Assembly: GCA_005888335.1 (NCBI GenBank)
Contig: VAWY01000129.1
Location: 24,003 to 88,002, forward strand
Length of the DNA stretch: 64,000 nucleotides
Origin: Actinomycetota bacterium
Lineage (GTDB): Bacteria > Actinomycetota > Thermoleophilia > Solirubrobacterales > Solirubrobacteraceae
Direction: 5' to 3'
Shown: piece by piece, positions 32,486 to 40,402 of the stretch
How positions within the stretch are numbered: the first letter of the stretch is position 1
Layout: each line of letters begins with the position of its first letter
Notes under the pieces: model-generated
What the model saw: only the letters and a program-made list of their open reading frames with translations
What the model was told of the DNA's origin: nothing
The model's database searches: none
Program-made: the position numbers and the translations under genes

Positions 32486-33177
32486 GGCGCGACGCTACTA
32501 CCGAGCAGATCGGCTTGCGAGAGCAGGCCGCCGCTCGCGCGCAGCAGCTGTTCCAGGCGCCGGTCGCGCTTGAGGCGGACGCGGACGTCGGCGACGACGT
32601 GCCCCGAGAAGCCCGCCTGCGAGAAGGTCGTGTCGGCGGCCAGGCGCAGCAGGATCATGGGCTTGCGCAGCGCCGACACGGGGACCACCGCGCTCGGCAG
32701 CGCGCCGGCCAGGGCGAGGTCGCCGACGCGCGGGCCGGCGCAGTGCGTGGCGAAGACCGCCGCGTCCTGGGCGACCGGCGGCTCGCCGGCCGGCCCGTGC
32801 AGGATCGCCCGCACCTTGGGACCCGCGGGCCGGAACGTGACGACCGCGCGCCGAACGACCAGCGCGTCGGTGCAGGTCGCGTCCGAGCCGGCGGTGGCGA
32901 CGGACGCGGTCGTGTTGCCGCCGTTGAAGACCGCCTGCCCGCCGATCCGCCGGCCGGTACGGGTGAAGGTCGCAAGCTCGCCCGGGTCGGGCCGCACCGG
33001 CACGAACGTCTCGCTGCCCGAGAAGCCGCACACCCCGCGGTCCGCGCAGCCGGCGGCCGGGTCGCCGGCGAAGTCCACGCGCTCGGTCCCGGCGGCGCCG
33101 GTGACGCGGTAGGCATGAAACTCGACGCGCGGCGCCTGCGCCGCGAAGGCGAGCGCGGCCGCGAAAGCAACGATCAC
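32482..33177 (-). CDS. Secreted protein of unknown function
   Basis: 231 residues with a short N-terminal signal peptide (1 to about 14, ending AFAA-Q). The mature part has six Cys in pairs, beta-rich character and a C-terminal basic stretch V-R-V-R-L-K-R-D-R-R. It looks like the small extracellular beta proteins common in this group, but I cannot name a family. It overlaps the amidase start by 4 nt. GTG 33177 is the start. The first four codons face the ThDP-enzyme stop with 13 nt between. Confidence 0.6.
   Translation of the reverse strand: MIVAFAAALAFAAQAPRVEFHAYRVTGAAGTERVDFAGDPAAGCADRGVCGFSGSETFVPVRPDPGELATFTRTGRRIGGQAVFNGGNTTASVATAGSDATCTDALVVRRAVVTFRPAGPKVRAILHGPAGEPPVAQDAAVFATHCAGPRVGDLALAGALPSAVVPVSALRKPMILLRLAADTTFSQAGFSGHVVADVRVRLKRDRRLEQLLRASGGLLSQADLLGSSVAP
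32492..32497 (-). promoter_or_regulatory. -10 box candidate for the amidase gene
   Basis: TAGCGT on the minus strand, 6 nt before ATG 32485, inside the end of the upstream gene; would allow leaderless transcription independent of it. Confidence 0.35.
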
Positions 33178-33190
33178 TGTTGGTGGGCCT

Positions 33191-34834
33191 CTATGTCGCC
33201 ACCGTCTCGGTGCCCAGCTCTTCGCTGATCGCCACGTCGAGCGAGTAGTCGATCGGGAGCACGACGACCGACGGGACGTCGAGCGTCATCGCGTGGCGCA
33301 GGTGGCGCCCGAAGTCCTCAACGGCCGCGCACCGCCACGCGGGCAGCCCGAACGACTCGGCAAGCTGCACGAAGTCCGGGTTGGTGAAGTCGGTCCCGAA
33401 GTGGCGGCCGAACTTCTTGTCCTGCTTCCACACGATCGACCCGAACTGGCGGTTCTCCCAGATCACCGTCACGAACGGCGTCTTCAGCCGGATCGCCGTC
33501 TCGAGCTCCTGGAAGTTCATGAGCACGCCGCCGTCGCCGTTGACGGTGATCACGTTGCGCTCGGGATGCACGAGCTTGGCGGCGACCGCACACGGGATCG
33601 CGAAGCCCATTCCGGCCAGGCCGTTCGCGATCATCACCGTGTTGGGCTCATGCGCGGGGAACATCCGGCCGATCCAGAGCTTGTGCAAGCCGACGTCGGA
33701 GATGAGGATGTCCTCACGACCCATCGCCTGCCGGATCTCCCACAGCGCGCGCGGCGGCTGCATCGGGAAGTGCCCGTCCTCGCGGGCGGCGTCGAAGCGC
33801 CCGAGCACGACCTCGCGCAGCCGCTGCGAGCCGCCCGAGTGCGGGACGTCGCGGCACTCCTCGGCGAGGCGGCTGAGCACGTGGTAGATGTCGCCCACGA
33901 GCTCGACCTCGGGGGTGAAGTAGCCGTCGATCTCGGCGGGAACCGAGTCGACGACGACGATCTTCTTGTCGCGGCGGGGGTTCCAGTGCTTGGGGGCGTG
34001 CTCGACGAGGTCGTAGCCGATGGCGATGACGACGTCGGCGTCCTCGAAGCCGGCCATCGCGTAGTCGCGCGACTGCAGGCCGACGGTGCCCAGCGCACGC
34101 GGATCGTCGGAGTCCATCGCGCCCTTGCCCATGAAGGTCTCGGCGACCGCGATGCCGGTCGCGCGCGCGAACTCGCGCAAGGCGGGCGCCGCGCCGGCGC
34201 GGATGACGCCGTTGCCGGCGAGGGCGACCGGGTTGATCGCGTTGCGGATCGTGTCGGCCGCCTTGAGGAGCTCGCGGGCGGCCGGCTCGGGACGGACCAG
34301 GCGCCGGCGGGGCAGCGGCGACGCGTCGACGTCGGAGCCCATGACGTCCTCGGGCAGCTCGAGGTGCGTGGCCCCCGGCTTCTCGGTCTCGGCGAGCTTG
34401 AACGCCTTGCGCACGACCTCGGGGATGATCTCGGGCGCCGTCACGCGGGCGTTCCACTTGGTGATCGGCCGCATGACCTCGACGAGGTCGATGTACTGAT
34501 GGGACTCCTTGTGCATCCGCTCGAGATCGCCCTGCCCGGTGAGCGCGACGAGCGGCGCGCGGTCCAGGAAGGCGTCGGCCACGGCGGTGACCAGGTTGGT
34601 CGCCCCGGGCCCGAGCGTGCCCAGGCAGACGCCTGCGCGCCCGGTCAGGCGGCCGTACATGTCGGCCATGTAGGCGCCGCCCTGCTCGTGGCGGACCGGG
34701 ACGAAGGCGACGCTCGAGTTGGCGAGCGACTCGTTGAGGTCGAGCGTCTCCTCGCCGGGGATGCCGAAGACGTAGCGGACGCCCTCGGACTCGAGGCACT
34801 CGACGAAGACGTCAGACGCTCGGCGGGTGGCCAT
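33191..34834 (-). CDS. Thiamine-diphosphate enzyme, acetolactate-synthase-like
   Basis: 547 residues with the three-domain ThDP layout. PYR domain: catalytic Glu28 in F-G-I-P-G-E-E and the L-G-P-G-A-T-N block. The middle domain follows, and the PP domain carries the cofactor motif N-G-D-G-G-V-L-M-N-F near 432-441. It is similar in type to catabolic acetolactate synthase (AlsS) or IlvB, but no ilvN-type regulatory subunit or alsD is nearby, so the reaction is uncertain among pyruvate-condensing or -decarboxylating ones. ATG 34834 was chosen because the longer frame is Arg-rich and enters the divergent gene's upstream region. Confidence 0.82.
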   Translation of the reverse strand: MATRRASDVFVECLESEGVRYVFGIPGEETLDLNESLANSSVAFVPVRHEQGGAYMADMYGRLTGRAGVCLGTLGPGATNLVTAVADAFLDRAPLVALTGQGDLERMHKESHQYIDLVEVMRPITKWNARVTAPEIIPEVVRKAFKLAETEKPGATHLELPEDVMGSDVDASPLPRRRLVRPEPAARELLKAADTIRNAINPVALAGNGVIRAGAAPALREFARATGIAVAETFMGKGAMDSDDPRALGTVGLQSRDYAMAGFEDADVVIAIGYDLVEHAPKHWNPRRDKKIVVVDSVPAEIDGYFTPEVELVGDIYHVLSRLAEECRDVPHSGGSQRLREVVLGRFDAAREDGHFPMQPPRALWEIRQAMGREDILISDVGLHKLWIGRMFPAHEPNTVMIANGLAGMGFAIPCAVAAKLVHPERNVITVNGDGGVLMNFQELETAIRLKTPFVTVIWENRQFGSIVWKQDKKFGRHFGTDFTNPDFVQLAESFGLPAWRCAAVEDFGRHLRHAMTLDVPSVVVLPIDYSLDVAISEELGTETVAT

Positions 34835-34863
34835 AGTCCTAGGTCTACCGCAACTCGGCGCGG

Positions 34864-34869
34864 TAAGGT
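34864..34869 (+). promoter_or_regulatory. -10 candidate for the SpoIID-like gene
   Basis: TAAGGT, 15 nt before ATG 34885. TTG 34873 would be only 3 nt away, supporting the ATG as start. Confidence 0.35.
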
Positions 34870-34884
34870 CTGTTGGCGCTGCTG

Positions 34885-36306
34885 ATGCGACGGACCGCCC
34901 TCGCCGCATTCGCCGCCGCGGCCGCCGTCACGGCCGCCGCGCCGGCGCATGCCGCTTCCACCTTCACGATCAAGGGCGCCGGCTACGGCCACGGCGTCGG
35001 GATGAGCCAGTTCGGTGCCCTGGGCTATGCCCAGCACGGCGCCGGCTACCGCGACATCCTCTCGCACTACTACACCGGCACCTCGCTGGGCCAGGCGCCC
35101 GACGGCGCGATCGTGCGGGTCCTCCTGCGCTCGCCGCGGATCGCCTCGTTCACCGGCGCGACCAAGGCGGGCGACCGGCCGCTGAAGCCCGACAAGATCT
35201 ACCGCGTGGCCGCCGAGCTCGACGGCTCGCTGCAGCTGCTCAGCGCGCACGACCACAAGCTCGCCACGTTCCCGGCGCCGCTGCAGGTGACCTCCGAGCA
35301 GCCGATCACGCTGCGCGGCCCGGCGGCCAACGGCCTGCGCGACGGCGCGTACCGCGGGTGGCTGGAGTTCCGCCCCGGCCCCGTCGGCAACGTCCTGGCG
35401 ATGAACGCGCTCGGCCTCGAGCAGTACGTGGCCGGCGTCGTGTCCGCCGAGTCACCGTCGGCGTGGCCCGCCGCCGCGCTGCAGGCCCAGGCCGTGGCGG
35501 CGAGAACGTACGCGCTGACGACGAACGCCGGCGGCGCGCTCGGCTTCGACCAGTACGCCGACACGCGCTCGCAGATGTACCGGGGCGTGGCCGCCGAGAC
35601 GCCCGCGACCAACGCGGCGGTCAACGCGACGCGCGGCCAGGTCGTCACCTACGCCGGACGCCTGGCGGTCACCTACTTCTTCTCGACGTCGGGCGGACGC
35701 ACCGAGAACGTCGAGGAGTCGGTCATGCGGTCGGCCGCACAGCCGTGGCTGCGCAGCGTGGACGACCCCTACGACAACGTCTCGCCCTGGCATCGCTGGA
35801 ACGTGCGCATGACCATGGGGCAGGCGGCCAAGAAGCTGCGCGGGCTTCTGCAGGGGAAGTTCCGCGGCGTCGTGGTGCTCGAACGCGGCGCGTCGCCGCG
35901 CGTGGTCGCCGCCGACATCGTGGGGTCCAAGGGCCGCACGCGGGTCGACGGCGCGATGCTGCGCAAGCGCCTCGGCCTGCGCGACACGTGGGCGTTCTTC
36001 ACGGCGATCTCGTCGCACAAGGACAACCCCGACGCCCCGCCGCCGCCGGGCGACGAGCCGACGGGCGGCACGCCGCCGGCCGCCCGCGCGGCCGCCGACA
36101 CGGGCGGCGTGCTCGCGGGGCGGATCGTGCCGGTCCGCGCGGGCGCCGAGGTCCGCGTGCAGCGCCGGATCGGCGGGCGCTGGCGGCTGGCCGCGACGAC
36201 GCTCGCCGGCCGCGCGGGCGCCTACCGCACCACCGTGCCCGGCCCCGGTCTGTATCGCGTGGTCGCGCACGGGGCCATCGGCCCGGTCGTCCGCATCAGC
36301 CGCTGA
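34885..36306 (+). CDS. Secreted SpoIID/LytB-domain protein
   Basis: 473 residues. Signal peptide (1 to about 24, ending A-H-A-A). The SpoIID domain (about 30-385) opens with G-x-G-Y-G-H-G-V-G-M-S-Q-F-G-A and includes V-S-A-E-S-P-S-A-W-P-A-A-A-L-Q-A-Q-A with the Glu corresponding to the SpoIID catalytic residue, and S-T-S-G-G-R-T-E. SpoIID is a lytic transglycosylase of peptidoglycan. A Pro/Gly linker (about 380-405) and a small C-terminal beta domain follow. Actinobacteria of this kind do not form endospores, so a cell-wall remodelling role is likely. It overlaps the convergent Asp-box gene by 11 nt. Confidence 0.85.
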   Translation: MRRTALAAFAAAAAVTAAAPAHAASTFTIKGAGYGHGVGMSQFGALGYAQHGAGYRDILSHYYTGTSLGQAPDGAIVRVLLRSPRIASFTGATKAGDRPLKPDKIYRVAAELDGSLQLLSAHDHKLATFPAPLQVTSEQPITLRGPAANGLRDGAYRGWLEFRPGPVGNVLAMNALGLEQYVAGVVSAESPSAWPAAALQAQAVAARTYALTTNAGGALGFDQYADTRSQMYRGVAAETPATNAAVNATRGQVVTYAGRLAVTYFFSTSGGRTENVEESVMRSAAQPWLRSVDDPYDNVSPWHRWNVRMTMGQAAKKLRGLLQGKFRGVVVLERGASPRVVAADIVGSKGRTRVDGAMLRKRLGLRDTWAFFTAISSHKDNPDAPPPPGDEPTGGTPPAARAAADTGGVLAGRIVPVRAGAEVRVQRRIGGRWRLAATTLAGRAGAYRTTVPGPGLYRVVAHGAIGPVVRISR

Positions 36307-37636
36307 TCCGCGCGGTGTAGACGTCGTTGCCGGTCGGCGATCGGTCGTCGACCCAGATGGCCTGGGCGAAGCTGGCGGTCGCGGCGATCCCGATGTAGTC
36401 GCCGAGGAAGCGCCCCCGGAAGTCGCGCTCGGCGCGCAGGGGGTCGAACGGGGCGGAGCTCACGCGCAGCGGCGGCCGGAACGTCGCGCCGCCGTCGAGG
36501 GACTGCGCGTACATGACGCTGCACCGGTGACGGGCCGCCCGGTCATAGAAGAGCAGGTGCACCGAGCCGCCCGCGGCGGCGACCGCCGGCGTGAACTGGA
36601 CGTCAGCCGCGCTGCCCACACGTACGGGGCGACTCCAGCGGCTCGCCCCGGCGTCGAGGTGCGACGTCACCACGTCGCCCGCGCCGCGCCGCGAGTCGGT
36701 CCAGACCGCGTGCAGCGCGCCGGTCGACGCGTCGACTGCGAACGCCGTGCCCGAGCCCACTCGCAGCCCTTTGACGAACGGGTACCGGCGTTGCGCCACC
36801 GTGACCGCGCGGGTCCACGTGGCGCCGCCGTCGGTGGAGCTCGCCACGCGGATGAAATCGTGCGACGTCTCGATCCGCCCGGTCCTCTCGAGCGGCATCA
36901 TCGCGTAGAGCAGATGGACGGTCCCGTCGGGGCCGACGGCCACCCGCGCGCCCCCCACGATGTGGGCGCCGCCGCTCGCGACGACCGGCGTCCGCCAGCT
37001 GAGCCCGCCATCGTCGGAGCGCGTCACGACCACGCGCGACTCCCCGGCCATGGACTCGAGGTCGCCGTCGTTCCACGACAGGTAGACGGCGCCGGGTCGC
37101 GGGCTGGCGGCGCCGCCGTCGACCGCGAGCCACGGCTCGTCGAGCAGCCGATGCCGGCGCCCCCGTGCCGCCGTGACCGGCGCGCTCCAGGAGGCGCCCC
37201 CGTCGCCGGAGCGGTTGACCAGGATCGCGCTGGCCGTGGGGAAGCTGCGCGAGAAGTCCAGCGCGAGCGACACGTAGAACGCGGTGCCGTCGGGGCCGAA
37301 TGCGACGACCGGGTCCGTGGCGCGGTCGAAGCGCCCGCCGCTCGCCGTCGACACACCGGGCACGAGGCCGCGTGTCCACGTCGTCCCGCCGTCCGCGGAG
37401 GCGTAGACGCCGTTGGCGCGAGCGGCGCCGCTCGCCACGCGGTCCTCCTGGGCGGCGCCGACCAGCCTGGACGGGTCGAGCGGATCAATGGCGAGATACG
37501 GCTCGACCTGCTGGCCGCGGCCGCCGAGCAGGTCGTCGGAGGACACCGGGACGTTCGCCCCCACGGTCGTGAAGGGCACCGGCGGGGAGAGGGCCAGCAC
37601 CGCGCAGGCCAGCCCCTGCGCGATGCAGCCGGTCAT
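36296..37636 (-). CDS. Secreted Asp-box (sialidase-like propeller) protein
   Basis: 446 residues. A short signal peptide (about 1-22) precedes repeated Asp-boxes: S-A-D-G-G-T-T-W, S-G-D-G-G-A-S-W, S-D-D-G-G-L-S-W, S-T-D-G-G-A-T-W, S-L-D-G-G-A-T-F, spaced as in six-bladed sialidase propellers. The arginine triad of true sialidases is not evident, so enzymatic activity is doubtful. ATG 37636 overlaps the methyltransferase stop (ATGA), putting it at the end of a three-gene operon. Confidence 0.82.
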   Translation of the reverse strand: MTGCIAQGLACAVLALSPPVPFTTVGANVPVSSDDLLGGRGQQVEPYLAIDPLDPSRLVGAAQEDRVASGAARANGVYASADGGTTWTRGLVPGVSTASGGRFDRATDPVVAFGPDGTAFYVSLALDFSRSFPTASAILVNRSGDGGASWSAPVTAARGRRHRLLDEPWLAVDGGAASPRPGAVYLSWNDGDLESMAGESRVVVTRSDDGGLSWRTPVVASGGAHIVGGARVAVGPDGTVHLLYAMMPLERTGRIETSHDFIRVASSTDGGATWTRAVTVAQRRYPFVKGLRVGSGTAFAVDASTGALHAVWTDSRRGAGDVVTSHLDAGASRWSRPVRVGSAADVQFTPAVAAAGGSVHLLFYDRAARHRCSVMYAQSLDGGATFRPPLRVSSAPFDPLRAERDFRGRFLGDYIGIAATASFAQAIWVDDRSPTGNDVYTARISG

Positions 37637-38232
37637 GCGGGCCTCAGCCGCCCGAAGTAGCCCAGCGCCGTGCCGTCGCGGCGCTCGAGCGCGAGGCCGG
37701 CCGCCGCCGCGCGCCGCTCCAGCGCCGCCGGCAGGACGACATGGGGGTCGAGCGCGAGCTCGCCGACGACCAGCCGCCCGCCCGGCTTGAGCACCCGGCG
37801 CAGCTCGCGCAGCGCCGCCTCCTGGTCGGGGATCTCGCCGAGCACGGTGACGAGGTAGGCGGCGTCGAAGCTGGCGTCGGGGTAGGGCAGCGAGCGGGCG
37901 TCGCCCTGCGTCGCGTGCATGCGCGCGGCCAGCGGCCCGGCGCGGCGCAGCGTGTGGTCGAGCATCTCCTGCTGGAGGTCGAACAGCTCGAGGCGCCCGT
38001 CGGGCCCGAGCCGCTCGGCCACGGGCAACGTGTAGTAGCCGGTCCCGGGGCCGACCTCGAGCACGCGCTCGCCGGGCCGCGGGTCGAGCACCCGCAGGAG
38101 CCGGTCGCGGGTGATGAGCGGGTGCGGGGCCTCGACCCAGAAGCGCTGGCCGTACGGGCACGCCGAGGGGTGGCGTCGCCACCACAGCGCGGCGGCCAGC
38201 CCGGCGGCGAGCAGGACGGCGGCGGCCCTCAT
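37633..38232 (-). CDS. Membrane-anchored class I SAM methyltransferase
   Basis: 199 residues. One N-terminal membrane helix (2-18) precedes a Rossmann methyltransferase with V-L-E-V-G-P-G-T-G near 57-65, acidic loop E-L-F-D-L near 82-86 and the post-I motif G-D-A-R-S-L-P. UbiE/Methyltransf_11 type. The substrate is unknown; the membrane anchor suggests a lipid or quinone. ATG 38232 overlaps the stop of the preceding methyltransferase gene, and its own stop overlaps the Asp-box gene. Confidence 0.8.
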   Translation of the reverse strand: MRAAAVLLAAGLAAALWWRRHPSACPYGQRFWVEAPHPLITRDRLLRVLDPRPGERVLEVGPGTGYYTLPVAERLGPDGRLELFDLQQEMLDHTLRRAGPLAARMHATQGDARSLPYPDASFDAAYLVTVLGEIPDQEAALRELRRVLKPGGRLVVGELALDPHVVLPAALERRAAAAGLALERRDGTALGYFGRLRPA

Positions 38233-38828
38233 GACCGCACCACGACGAACCAGGCGCCCTCGTGGACGACCTCGCCGCCGCCGAGCTCGGCGGCGAGCGC
38301 GTGGCCGGTGAAGAAGCGCTTGTAGACGCGGTGGCGCGAGCCGTCGTTGAGCCTGCGCTCCTGCCACTGCTCCTCCTCGACGCCATCGCGCCGGGCCGAG
38401 TCGACCACGATCAGCTCGTCGCCGACGCGGCGGGCCTCGTCGAGGAAGCGCTCGCGCTGGTCGCCGAGCAGGTGGCCGTAGAAGTGACCCGCGAGCACGC
38501 GGTCGAAGGCGCGGTCAGGAAAGGGCAGCGCGAGCGCGTCGCCGACGACGGCGACGCCGTCGGGCAGCCGCCGCTGGGCGAGCGCGCACATCTCGGCGCT
38601 CTGGTCGAGGCCGACGACGAGCCCGCGCAGGTGGCGGGTCAAGAAGCCCGTGCCGCAGGCCGCGTCGAGCGTGCGCGCCGCCGGCAGCGCGGCGAGCAGG
38701 CGCTCGAGCTCGCGGACCTCCTCGACCCAGCCCGGGCGGTCGCGGGCGGCGAACAGCCCGCGACCAAGCCACCAGTCGTCGTACTCGCGCGCCCGCGCCG
38801 CGTAGTAGGCACGGTGCGCCTCGTCCAT
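38229..38828 (-). CDS. Class I SAM-dependent methyltransferase
   Basis: 199 residues, soluble. Motif I T-L-D-A-A-C-G-T-G-F near 53-62, V-V-G-L-D-Q-S near 71-77, and G-D-A-L-A-L-P-F-P near 97-105. First gene of the methyltransferase - methyltransferase - Asp-box unit. The start codon ATG 38828 lies immediately behind the structured 38829-39001 element, so that element is the leader of this operon if transcribed on this strand. Substrate unknown. Confidence 0.82.
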   Translation of the reverse strand: MDEAHRAYYAARAREYDDWWLGRGLFAARDRPGWVEEVRELERLLAALPAARTLDAACGTGFLTRHLRGLVVGLDQSAEMCALAQRRLPDGVAVVGDALALPFPDRAFDRVLAGHFYGHLLGDQRERFLDEARRVGDELIVVDSARRDGVEEEQWQERRLNDGSRHRVYKRFFTGHALAAELGGGEVVHEGAWFVVVRS

Positions 38829-39001
38829 CGCTCAGTGGGTCCGGCCGCGGGTCGCGCGGATCGCCGGGCGTCGCAGGCCGTCGACTGGGCCCGGCCGGCG
38901 TCCGAAGGTGTGGGTGGGTGGGGAAGAGTCCGAGGACCGACGGGTGGGTCCAGGCGGCTGGCTGCGGCGGCCGGAATCCGTGGGATCCGCGGTCGGGCGC
39001 A
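38829..39001. other. Structured intergenic element, copy A
   Basis: A 173-nt gap with no gene. It shares with the element at 61862-62030 the blocks CCGAAGGTGTGG (38902-38913), CGAGGANCGACGGGTGG (38931-38947) and CCAGGCG. Around them CTGGGCCC can pair with GGGTCCAG, and GTCC with GGAC. Outer arms near 38836-38850 and 38966-38980 are also complementary. The apical part here is a G-rich run (GGGTGGGTGGGG) instead of a hairpin. Sense strand unknown. Confidence 0.6.
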
Positions 39002-39457
39002 CTACCCGGTGTACAGCCGGGCCAGCGACTCGGCCACGCAGACCGGCTTGTCGCCGCCCTCGCGCTCGAAGGTCGCCTTCGTCGTGATCTGCACACCGCC
39101 CGGGATGTCCTCGACCCCGGCCAGCTCGGCCCGCATGCGCACGCGGGAGCCGACGGGCAGCGGGGCGGGGAAGCGCACCTTGTTCAGGCCGTAGTTCAGG
39201 CCGAAGGCGAACCCCTCGAAGTTGAACAGCTCGTAGGAGAACTTCGGCAGCAGCGACAGCGTGTAGTAGCCGTGCGCGATCGTCCCGCCGAAGGGCGTCT
39301 CCTTCGCCCGCTCGACGTCGACGTGGATCCACTGGTGATCGCCGGTCACGTCGGCGAACTCGTTGACCGCCTCCTGCGTCACCTCGTGCCAGTCGCTCAC
39401 CCCGAGCTCCTGCCCGACGTGCGACCTGACCTCATCGATTCCCGTAAGCGTGAGCAT
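39002..39457 (-). CDS. MaoC-like (R)-hydratase
   Basis: 151 residues, hot-dog fold. The hydratase-2 signature is visible: D-V-T-G-D-H-Q-W-I-H-V-D near 37-48 (catalytic Asp and His), then the overhanging helix F-G-G-T-I-A-H-G-Y-Y. Proteins of this length hydrate enoyl-CoA to (R)-3-hydroxyacyl-CoA in fatty-acid or PHA metabolism. ATG 39457 lies 7 nt behind TAGGCT, a leaderless arrangement; the much longer upstream frame runs antisense to the next genes and is rejected. Confidence 0.88.
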   Translation of the reverse strand: MLTLTGIDEVRSHVGQELGVSDWHEVTQEAVNEFADVTGDHQWIHVDVERAKETPFGGTIAHGYYTLSLLPKFSYELFNFEGFAFGLNYGLNKVRFPAPLPVGSRVRMRAELAGVEDIPGGVQITTKATFEREGGDKPVCVAESLARLYTG

Positions 39458-39464
39458 GCCCGGC

Positions 39465-39470
39465 AGCCTA
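39465..39470 (-). promoter_or_regulatory. -10 box of the MaoC gene
   Basis: TAGGCT on the minus strand, 7 nt before ATG 39457. It lies 14 nt from the palindrome at 39484-39502. Confidence 0.5.
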
Positions 39471-39483
39471 CGCCGACGCCGAA

Positions 39484-39508
39484 GATGATCGACTCGATCA
39501 TCTAGCCT
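39484..39508 (+). promoter_or_regulatory. Palindrome plus -10 box before the exonuclease gene (site 1 of 3)
   Basis: GATGATCGA-C-TCGATCATC (39484-39502) is a perfect 9-bp inverted repeat that runs directly into TAGCCT (39503-39508), 9 nt before ATG 39518. The arrangement matches the sites before the epimerase gene (44578-44603) and mogA (51854-51881). Confidence 0.55.
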
Positions 39509-39517
39509 GGCGCGCGC

Positions 39518-40381
39518 ATGCCGCCGCGCCCGCTGCTCGCCGTGGATCGCCCCAACCTGCTCTTCCGGGCGTTCTTCGCCCTCCCGCGCACGATCACCGG
39601 GCCCGACGACAAGCCGGTCAACGCCCTGCTGGGGACGGCCAACCTCATCCTGCAGGCCATCGAGCGCTACGACCCCCGGGCCGTCGTTCTGTGCGACGGC
39701 GCCGAGGCCGCCGTCTACCGCAAGGAGCTGCTCCCCCGATACCACGCCGACCGCCCGCCGCTCGACGACGACCTCGCCCGGCAGTTCGACGACAGCGAGG
39801 CGTTCTTCGGCGCCTTCGGCTGGACGACGATGGTCCACGACACGCTCGAGGCCGACGACCTGCTCGGCTCGCTCGCCCGCGTGGAGAGCGAGGCGGGCGG
39901 CCGGGCGCTGCTGTTCACCGGCGACCGCGACATGTTCCAGTGCGTCTCCGACCAGGTCAGCGTCCTCTTCCCCGGCGGCAAGAGCGGCCCCGACGAGCTG
40001 GGACCGGCGCAGGTGCGCAAGCGCTACGGCATCCCGCCCGAGCTGGTGCCCGACTTCATCGCGCTGCGCGGCGACCCGTCGGACGGGATCCCCGGCGGCA
40101 CCGGCATCGGGGAGAAGACCGCGCGCGACCTGCTGCTGGAGTACGGGACGCTCGAGGGCGCGATCGCCAACGCGGTCCGCGAGCGGCCCCGCGTCCAGGC
40201 CGCGCTGCGCGACGAGGCCGACCGGCTGCACTCGTTCAAGGAGATCGCGACGCTCGTCCAGGTGCCGGTCAAGCGCCCGCCCGACCGGCCGACCGACTAC
40301 CTGGCGGGCGCCGATGCGGCGCGCCAAAGAGGTATGAATCGCCTGGCCGAGCGATTGCACCGGCTTGCCGCCGCCGTCTGA
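39518..40381 (+). CDS. 5'-3' exonuclease (Pol I N-terminal-type, stand-alone)
   Basis: 287 residues, FEN/Pol I 5' nuclease family. Metal-binding residues are spread as in Taq Pol I: L-L-A-V-D near 6-10, D-G-A-E-A near 54-58, E-A-D-D-L-L-G near 107-113, T-G-D-R-D near 128-132, then the H3TH motif with G-D-P-S-D-G-I-P-G-G-T-G-I-G near 184-197. It removes 5' flaps or RNA primers. No polymerase domain is attached. Its stop lies 21 nt before the GH2 start. Confidence 0.92.
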   Translation: MPPRPLLAVDRPNLLFRAFFALPRTITGPDDKPVNALLGTANLILQAIERYDPRAVVLCDGAEAAVYRKELLPRYHADRPPLDDDLARQFDDSEAFFGAFGWTTMVHDTLEADDLLGSLARVESEAGGRALLFTGDRDMFQCVSDQVSVLFPGGKSGPDELGPAQVRKRYGIPPELVPDFIALRGDPSDGIPGGTGIGEKTARDLLLEYGTLEGAIANAVRERPRVQAALRDEADRLHSFKEIATLVQVPVKRPPDRPTDYLAGADAARQRGMNRLAERLHRLAAAV

Positions 40382-40402
40382 TTCGCCAGAATTCGTCGTT
40401 TC

